Virus record (IMG/VR): IMGVR_UViG_3300020405_000035
Span: 1-20,863 of that record
DNA: 20,863 bases
Strand: one strand, 5' to 3'
DNA from: a virus
The stretch's first letter is position 1. Every line of letters begins with the position of its first letter. The notes under the pieces are model-generated. The model saw only the letters and a program-made list of their open reading frames with translations, did no database searches and was not told where the DNA came from. Positions 15,438 through 20,863 of the stretch are shown piece by piece. The translations under genes were made by a program, and so were the position numbers.

Positions 15438-18400
15438 GTGAGTAAAATCTAGGTGAATAGTCTCCCTCCCATGATAAGGCGTGTAATGTAGCAGGGGAAG
15501 GGTGTGTGGATCTTAACGTAATATCTACGTTTGTATTCCTTTCGTATACAGGAACTGTTTTGATAAACTCTGGTAGATAAGGTACTTTACCAGCCTCGTA
15601 CTCTGATGCTAAAATTGATTCATGCTGATCTTCATACGTAGGTTTGCCTACACGTTTTAGAGAGGTTTTGTATGTACCAACTTTTCCAAAGTGAAACTTA
15701 AGTCTGTGTAACACAAGAGAAGAGTTTACATCAGCTGTAGCTTTGTTACCACTTACTTTAAATGGATACAGCGTAGGAAACTGAACCTCATAATCGTACA
15801 CATAACCAACAGTAAAATGGGTTTGTCCGCTAGGTAGTGTGGAGTTTGTCCAGTCACCAACTAGAGTTAAAGTTGTTCCTGATACTGTAGGTTTAGTATA
15901 TCTACCTGTACTATCTATAATAGCAACATCATAATTAGAATTTTGAATATTACTTAACCAGCCCACACCACTGAAGGTGGTTGTGTTGCTTGTATTACTG
16001 AAGACACCACCATTGATAGTAGTATGGTTGTCAAGATGTAGTAAATAGTTAATCGCATTTTCGTCTGTAGCAGTAGGATCGTCGTCAGATTTTATAAGTC
16101 TTATTTTTTGTAATATTTTATCTTTGTCCAGAAAGAAGTATTCATCATCTATAATAAAATGATACAGTAAACCTTTATTAAACTTCCATTTAAACCATGA
16201 AGCTTGCTGCCTCTGTTCCGCTACTTGAAAGTATTTGTAGCCGAAAACTATACCAGCTGAGTCATTAGTAGATGTCTGAGACATAAGTACAATACCATTT
16301 TCTCGTGAGTTAGTGAGAAGATCAATATTTTTAGGAAGAAGTGACGGTACAACTTTACTAACTTCTACTACGTTAGGTTCACCTTCTCTACGTACATTAG
16401 CCATTTCATTAAATCGGCTAAACTTACCTGAGTTATCTACATAACCTATTGTAAGTCCTAAAGATATAGGAGGTATATCTTTGTTATAGTTAAACGTAGA
16501 TACGCTTCGCATCTTAGCTGTATCAGGATTAAGAACTGTGTCATCAGCTGCTAGTAAAAATTGTTGGTTTGTACTAAATACTAATAAACCACTTGTCGTT
16601 TCTATGCCATCAAACAATTCGGATGGGAACATAGATGCAGCAGATATATCTATAGGGTCGCTAGCTGATACGGTTAGAGCCGATTCTATAAAGAAATCAG
16701 GTCTACCTAATGTACCGGGGCGAGATAATATAACGTTTTCTCCGGACAAAAAGGCTAATCTATTACGGAAAAATAATACCTTATTTATCCTACCAATAAA
16801 ACTATTGTTAGATGATTTTGGTAATCCGTCGCTGGTCTGTACAAAACTAGGAAATGGGTTAGTTTTATCATCACCAACTCTTCTACCTTCATATTGAAAC
16901 CTTTTAACAGTAAACGTAGCTAATTGGTTAGATGCGTTATAAGCTGTACGTTGTATAACGAGTGGCATATTAGTTAGTGACATAGTTATTCCCCCTTCTG
17001 CACATTCAGACCATGAGCCTGACCCATCTCGACCATTGTTACCATTGAAAATAAGGTAGTAATCGTCTTCATCTGCCATTCGGGAGTTAGATATCTGTAC
17101 TATATATCCATGTTTACACTGGTTAGGTAGATTAGTAACATCATTTACTGACGTGTGCATGACTCTCATCAAGTCATCTTCTACAGTTTCTACAGAAAAC
17201 TTAATATCATTCGCTGGGTCAGAGGCGTCATTAGTATAAAAGTAAATTCCTGTACCTATAATATCAGCATTAATACCAGTACCAGCTAGAGCCCCCTTAA
17301 TACCACCAAGTATTGTATCAGCAGTAACCGCAGTATCAGCGTCGAAGGGTGTAGGAGCTGGTCGTATTAACCCATCACCGGGGTTATTAGAAGCGATTGT
17401 AGCATTTACTACAGTTTCTTCGTGCTCCATTACTTCTACAGTAAAGGTTGCTGGCTTATCCTGAGCCGTGTCCAAAGCAACTATTGCTTGATCTCCTGTT
17501 TTCCATCCCTCTCCTCCGTGAAGTAGTATAGCTTCTCTCTGATAACTGCATCGGTATACAGGTGATGATCCTGAGCTATTAGGTGCTACTCCTTGCTGCC
17601 CAAGAATATTTAATCTAAATGTTAAATTAGTTTTAGATGTATCTGCACTGTGCCCATCAGTAGGGTTTCCGAAAACTGTTTTTGTTCTAGTATTATTGGA
17701 TGAGTTAAAGGTTCTAGCATACTGATAATTGTCTAACGGAATAAACCAGTCTTTTGCTCGACCCGCTTGTGCGTTTGGATGAGTTAAACTTACCTCTGTC
17801 ACCCCTGCGTTAGCTTTATCTCGATTTACAGCCAAGTATAAAGCATAACTTCCCAAAAGATAGCTAACAAAATATACATGACCGTGTACTAAGCCGGGGT
17901 ACGGACTTTCGTTTTCACCTTTATCATATACCAAAGGTTGCCCATAACCAAAACCGTGTACATGATTATAGTTAAGTTGGACAAAAGTGCCGCTAGCATT
18001 TGTTGTGATGTTATTAAATCCGCTTGCAGGCGAGGCGTTCATATCAAACGCCCACTTCATATAGTTAGAATTATTTACTGGTGAGTCAATTAGTCCATTA
18101 TTAAAGGTATCAGCACTGTTAACACTAAATACTTGGGTACCAATAGAAGGACAGTGCCCAGTATGGTCAGCTTCGAGTAGTGAATCACTTACTATTTTAA
18201 TACGTGTAGCACGCTGAAGTGTAGTAGTAGTGGTATTTGTATTTCTATTTATATTTAATCCGTACTGTCTACCGTTTGCCGATCTTAATAATTCAACAAA
18301 TGCGTAGTTCCTATGAGGTGCTGTAGGAGTAGTTCCTGTAGTTCCTACTGCTGTAGCAGTTCTTGGACTTCCGGCTGATACGTTTAATGGTGCGACTCCA

Positions 18401-18870
18401 TCGTCTACCTCTGCTTGTGTGTAGTTACTACTATCTCTATTACTAATAAATGTAGTATCATTAATCGTTAAGAATTGTAAGTTCTCTGGCTTAGTTGTTT
18501 GAAGATAGGGTAATAGATCTACTAAGTCCTGTGTACTACCATCACCAAAGACTACTGTTTGTGCCAGACCTGTCTTACAACTCCATATACGAATCTGACC
18601 AGTTGCAGAACTTCCTGATCCAGTTGCTACTTGTCCTATGTAAGCTCCTTCTTCCTCATCACGATAATAATGAAACCAAGATCCTTCGCTTTGTACACCA
18701 GAAAGGGGTGAGGTTCCTACTCTGTCTGCTCCCGGTCTTTTAAATAGACCTCTAGTTACATCTGGAATAGCGTTTGTAAGATCTTTAAGTTGTCCGGGAA
18801 ATTTTAAATTATCTGGCTGTTCTGATATACCACCAATAAAACTTGGTATAGTTTGTGTTATGCCTGCCAT
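15430..18870 (-). CDS. Tail tubular protein B (gp12-like nozzle), enlarged, 1146 aa
   Basis: The N-terminus MAGITQTIPSFIGGISEQPD, then NAIPDVTRGLFKRPG, matches T7 gp12 (MALISQSIKNLKGGISQQPD...EGLQKRP). Around residues 690-730, NPFPSFV, FFRNRLAFLSGENVILSRPG and DPIDI match T7 gp12 NPWPSFVGS...FFFRNRLGFLSGENIILSR...DPIDV. The C-terminus LSWEGDYSPRFYSRV matches T7 GCGWEGNY. The protein forms the conical nozzle below the gp11 ring and carries the fibre-attachment region. At 1146 aa it is about 350 residues longer than T7 gp12 (794). Much of the excess lies around residues 250-440, including GFGYGQPLVYDKGENESPYP then GLVHGHVYFVSYLLGSYALY, a segment resembling small beta domains of other phage surface proteins. 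The start overlaps the upstream stop by one base (TAATG). Confidence 0.93.
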   Translation of the reverse strand: MAGITQTIPSFIGGISEQPDNLKFPGQLKDLTNAIPDVTRGLFKRPGADRVGTSPLSGVQSEGSWFHYYRDEEEGAYIGQVATGSGSSATGQIRIWSCKTGLAQTVVFGDGSTQDLVDLLPYLQTTKPENLQFLTINDTTFISNRDSSNYTQAEVDDGVAPLNVSAGSPRTATAVGTTGTTPTAPHRNYAFVELLRSANGRQYGLNINRNTNTTTTTLQRATRIKIVSDSLLEADHTGHCPSIGTQVFSVNSADTFNNGLIDSPVNNSNYMKWAFDMNASPASGFNNITTNASGTFVQLNYNHVHGFGYGQPLVYDKGENESPYPGLVHGHVYFVSYLLGSYALYLAVNRDKANAGVTEVSLTHPNAQAGRAKDWFIPLDNYQYARTFNSSNNTRTKTVFGNPTDGHSADTSKTNLTFRLNILGQQGVAPNSSGSSPVYRCSYQREAILLHGGEGWKTGDQAIVALDTAQDKPATFTVEVMEHEETVVNATIASNNPGDGLIRPAPTPFDADTAVTADTILGGIKGALAGTGINADIIGTGIYFYTNDASDPANDIKFSVETVEDDLMRVMHTSVNDVTNLPNQCKHGYIVQISNSRMADEDDYYLIFNGNNGRDGSGSWSECAEGGITMSLTNMPLVIQRTAYNASNQLATFTVKRFQYEGRRVGDDKTNPFPSFVQTSDGLPKSSNNSFIGRINKVLFFRNRLAFLSGENVILSRPGTLGRPDFFIESALTVSASDPIDISAASMFPSELFDGIETTSGLLVFSTNQQFLLAADDTVLNPDTAKMRSVSTFNYNKDIPPISLGLTIGYVDNSGKFSRFNEMANVRREGEPNVVEVSKVVPSLLPKNIDLLTNSRENGIVLMSQTSTNDSAGIVFGYKYFQVAEQRQQASWFKWKFNKGLLYHFIIDDEYFFLDKDKILQKIRLIKSDDDPTATDENAINYLLHLDNHTTINGGVFSNTSNTTTFSGVGWLSNIQNSNYDVAIIDSTGRYTKPTVSGTTLTLVGDWTNSTLPSGQTHFTVGYVYDYEVQFPTLYPFKVSGNKATADVNSSLVLHRLKFHFGKVGTYKTSLKRVGKPTYEDQHESILASEYEAGKVPYLPEFIKTVPVYERNTNVDITLRSTHPSPATLHALSWEGDYSPRFYSRV

Positions 18871-19514
18871 TATCTTCTAAGGTTTCTCCATGGTTGATAA
18901 GTCTGATAGGATGATCCTTGTTCAAATCCTAACATGTTGTGATCCCCTTGGTTACATTCGTACTCCATCAGTGCTGCTCTTGATAATTGTTCTTGAGTTC
19001 CAAGCAGTCTAACTAAAGCAGGGTTAGCAACTAGCTGTGTTGCTGCTACACGTGATGCTCTGTATGTAATGTAACGTCTAAATACAATAGGTAAGACAGA
19101 GAATGGTCTTAAGTAAATGACATCAAGGTCAAGAGCTGATTCAAATTCATTTGTATGTTTTACTTTATCATACACAAATCCATTCTCATCCCTGACTAGA
19201 TCCTTAATGCGTCTATCCTTATTGTTGTGTAAGTCTAGCTGTAGTACATCGTTCGGATATACTATATGCTTATTTCCATCAGGAGGAAACTTTTTGTGTA
19301 ACTCAGTATTATAGTGCCAACCTTCAGCTTGTGTATCTACGTTAGCGTCACGAAGTAAGTTAAATATAAATGCAACTTCTGGGTTGTCATATGCTTCGAC
19401 ATTATCAGTCTCGCTGACAGTGCCTAGAGTGGTTATAGGTGCTTGTCCGATAGCCCCCAGTATTGAGTTAACTGCGGATAGTTCGGTATCGAGGTCAATA
19501 GTTGTGGTTGCCAT
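18870..19514 (-). CDS. Tail tubular protein A (gp11-like gatekeeper ring), 214 aa
   Basis: The segment TELSAVNSILGAIGQAPITT, then VAFIFNLLRDANVDTQAEGW and HYNTE, matches T7 gp11 [20 protein letters not shown]...INRQIQSRGWTFNIE. Downstream, YPNDVLQLDLH, ENGFVYDKV and VFRRYITYRASRVAATQLV have equivalents in gp11. Length is close to T7 gp11 (196 aa). It forms the ring between the portal and the gp12 nozzle and helps close the channel. The frame is open for 50 more codons upstream (to 19664). The start at 19514 is chosen because homology begins there, and the extra stretch is Leu/His-rich and overlaps the capsid gene and a terminator. The start has no Shine-Dalgarno sequence and lies ten bases after the terminator hairpin. 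Confidence 0.95.
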   Translation of the reverse strand: MATTTIDLDTELSAVNSILGAIGQAPITTLGTVSETDNVEAYDNPEVAFIFNLLRDANVDTQAEGWHYNTELHKKFPPDGNKHIVYPNDVLQLDLHNNKDRRIKDLVRDENGFVYDKVKHTNEFESALDLDVIYLRPFSVLPIVFRRYITYRASRVAATQLVANPALVRLLGTQEQLSRAALMEYECNQGDHNMLGFEQGSSYQTYQPWRNLRR

Positions 19515-19517
19515 AAG

Positions 19518-19540
19518 AAAAAAAGGGAGCCGAAGCCCCC
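19518..19540 (-). terminator. Rho-independent terminator after the capsid gene (T-phi-like)
   Basis: On the coding strand a six-base-pair GC-rich stem (GGGGGC paired with GCUCCC, one G-U pair) closes a UUCG tetraloop and is followed directly by seven U residues. Stem arms are at 19535-19540 and 19525-19530, the loop at 19531-19534 and the U tract at 19518-19524. It lies between the capsid stop and the gp11-like ATG, exactly where T7 has T-phi. It should be partly read through, because all tail genes are downstream and no promoter is evident between. Confidence 0.93.
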
Positions 19541-19557
19541 GTATAAAAAGTATAAAA

Positions 19558-20745
19558 TTAAAACTTAACGTTTCCTGTAGTTGTTGCTTCACCAGCACTG
19601 TTGCGTGTAGGTGCAACGCCAGCGATAAGTTCAACAGCAGCAGCAGGGTTAAGTGCATCAGCACCCATAGCTAGACGTCCTAAGATAACATCACCTTGGT
19701 ATACCACTGAGATGTCTCCAGATGTTGTCTGAACTTGTGGGCCGATTGCTTCAACGCAAGCAGCAGCTTCTTTTTGGAAGATAAGTCCACAGCTGTTAGC
19801 AAAGTTATTAGTACCGTTACCATAGCTGTTGATGGTTTTTGTTGCTGAAGAACCAGCTGTCTCATCTGCCATACCATCTGCGACGAAAGTACCTGTAGCT
19901 CCGGGGTCTGTAACACCGGGGTTTGTTGCAGATGCAGAACCATACTTAGTACCAAAGTTTCCGAAGAAAGGAATGTTCATTGACTTGAATATCTGGATTC
20001 CAGCTATCTCAATGATTCCGTTACCTGATTGTAACGCATCTCCTCTTTCGGTACGGTTGATTAAGCCGTTTGTTTCTACATTCTGTATAAGTTCGTAGTA
20101 CTGTCTTGGGTTAAGTACAGCTACTCTACCTTCACCAGATACACCTTTCTCGTCAAGTGCAGCGGCAGCATTATAAAAACCTTCAATTAGGCATTGAGAG
20201 TCATAAGCTGCTTTACCGTCAGTAACTCCAGTTCTGGTTAATTGAATCTGTGTTCCACCGGGCTCGACATAGTTCGCCTTTGTGATTGGAGAAGCTTGTC
20301 TTGCAGCCTTAACAACGGTTCTGAAGATCTTTCTGTCATACTGCTCTGCAAGAGCGTATCCGATCTTTCTTGAGATCTCACCACGTAAGTCGTAGTGTGC
20401 AAGTGTCTCATCTAATTCGTAGACAAATGCACTGGAGATCAATAGATCGTCAACAGTCACTGTCTTTTCAGCTACTGGAGGTGCTCCATCGGAGTTACCT
20501 AGTATGCTGTTGCCGGGTGTATGGTACTCGGCTTTTGTTCTACCTGTAAAGATGAACTGAAGAGACTTACCATTTGTAAGTGTTCTCTTCATAACGAGAT
20601 CACGGGCTATTGTGTTCCTTTGGAAGCCTTTGAACATCTCGCCGGAAAACAATTTAAGGTATAAATGCCTCTTGTCTCCCGCTCCATTGGACTGACCCAG
20701 TTGGGTTAAATCTGCCAATGGCTCATTACTATTTTGTTGTGCCAT
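19558..20745 (-). CDS. Major capsid protein (gp10-like), 395 aa
   Basis: This is the HK97-fold major capsid protein of T7-like marine podoviruses. The N-terminal region (MAQQNSNEPLADLTQLGQSN, then LYLKLFSGEMFKGFQRNTIA) contains the KLFSGEV-like and F-x-R-x-x-I-x-x-x-x motif typical of T7-like capsids. It is followed by IFTGRTKAEYHTPGNSILG, TVDDLLISSAFVYELDETLA and HYDLRGEISRKIGYALAEQYDRK. Residues around 205-225 read GRVAVLNPRQYYELIQN, and the end has GDVILGRLAMGADALNPAAA. Length is somewhat above T7 gp10A (345 aa). I see no evidence for or against a gp10B-type frameshift extension. The ATG is 28 bases after the scaffold stop and lacks a Shine-Dalgarno sequence. The terminator 18 bases past its stop should boost its mRNA relative to tail genes. 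Confidence 0.95.
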   Translation of the reverse strand: MAQQNSNEPLADLTQLGQSNGAGDKRHLYLKLFSGEMFKGFQRNTIARDLVMKRTLTNGKSLQFIFTGRTKAEYHTPGNSILGNSDGAPPVAEKTVTVDDLLISSAFVYELDETLAHYDLRGEISRKIGYALAEQYDRKIFRTVVKAARQASPITKANYVEPGGTQIQLTRTGVTDGKAAYDSQCLIEGFYNAAAALDEKGVSGEGRVAVLNPRQYYELIQNVETNGLINRTERGDALQSGNGIIEIAGIQIFKSMNIPFFGNFGTKYGSASATNPGVTDPGATGTFVADGMADETAGSSATKTINSYGNGTNNFANSCGLIFQKEAAACVEAIGPQVQTTSGDISVVYQGDVILGRLAMGADALNPAAAVELIAGVAPTRNSAGEATTTGNVKF

Positions 20746-20773
20746 TTCTAAGAATGATATTGGTTTACGTTTC

Positions 20774-20863
20774 TCAGATCTGAAATTTTTTTGGCCATTT
20801 TTTGTGGTCTATCCCACCGTCTAGACGGCTCAAGGTATCTGCCTTAGCAGGCTCTCGCCAATA
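20774..20863 (-). CDS. C-terminal end of probable scaffolding protein (gp9-like), 5' truncated
   Basis: Reading into the window from its right edge, only one minus-strand frame stays open until near the capsid gene. It gives 29 residues ending GGIDHKKWPKKFQI and a TGA at 20774-20776. The other two frames stop early. The strongly basic, aromatic end is compatible with a scaffolding protein C-terminus, which in other phages contacts the capsid protein. Position immediately upstream of the capsid gene is where T7 gene 9 lies. The identity rests on synteny, since almost all of the gene is outside the window. Confidence 0.6.
   Translation of the reverse strand, partial: YWREPAKADTLSRLDGGIDHKKWPKKFQI

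Noticed and set aside
19515-19664. Fifty-codon upstream extension of tail tubular A
   Set aside because: The stretch is Leu/His-rich, runs across the terminator and into the capsid gene, and has no counterpart in gp11, whose similarity begins just after the ATG at 19514.
19680-19955. Minus-strand 91-codon frame inside the capsid gene
   Set aside because: It is an out-of-frame shadow of the capsid gene with biased Gln/Leu composition.
20748-20798. Sixteen-codon minus-strand ORF between scaffold and capsid
   Set aside because: It is too short, overlaps the scaffold end in another frame, and lacks a ribosome site or recognisable sequence.
20817-20828. Perfect 12-base palindrome CCGTCTAGACGG
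   Set aside because: It lies within the open frame of the probable scaffold gene, has no loop or U tract, and can occur by chance. There is no support for a regulatory role.

Overview
This window is the late structural region of a T7-like podovirus (Autographivirus type), shown in reverse: every convincing gene lies on the minus strand. AT-rich composition and marine-phage fibre modules (the 'ENYTV..NAMSAGPITI' C-terminal cap, 'SNE.T.GN....FRIPGI' cassettes, 'TQLS.EQVQDIVGAM' repeats) point to a marine phage, most likely a cyanophage of Prochlorococcus or Synechococcus. A phage of another marine bacterium cannot be excluded. There are no tRNAs, insertion sequences, CRISPR arrays or plausible plus-strand genes. 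Terminase, portal, lysis and replication genes lie outside the window.

Read in the direction of transcription (20863 down to 1), the order follows T7 genes 9 to 17. It begins with a scaffolding-protein tail (partial) and the major capsid protein. A strong intrinsic terminator follows, in the same place as T7 T-phi. Next come tail tubular proteins A (gp11) and B (gp12, enlarged), then the four internal virion/ejection proteins: gp13-like (GNAT fold), gp14-like, gp15-like and gp16-like. The capsid, neck/tail tube and ejection machinery therefore occupy 8355-20863.

From 8352 to 1 the layout departs from T7. Where T7 has one fibre gene 17, this phage has a tightly packed run of fibre-like genes. 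Two separate proteins carry the gp17 N-terminal tail-attachment domain (7543-8352 and 6995-7540). Two large low-complexity beta-rich proteins follow: 629 aa with tandem 43-residue repeats, and 903 aa with three cassettes of about 32 short beta-roll-like repeats. Then come three tandem paralogues (180, 201, 187 aa), two small conserved-looking proteins (94 and 81 aa), and a truncated proline-rich ORF at the window edge. C-terminal caps, linkers and terminal motifs are shared between these proteins, suggesting a multi-component adhesin assembled from exchangeable modules.

The genes are almost gapless. Many pairs overlap as TAATG or ATGA, two genes appear to start at GTG, and few starts have a recognisable Shine-Dalgarno sequence. 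Expression probably relies on translational coupling and on AT-rich leaders with ATGGCN starts. The only intergenic regulatory element I can support is the terminator at 19518-19540, which sits directly in front of the tail tubular A start. No gene-free stretch longer than 50 bases was found.
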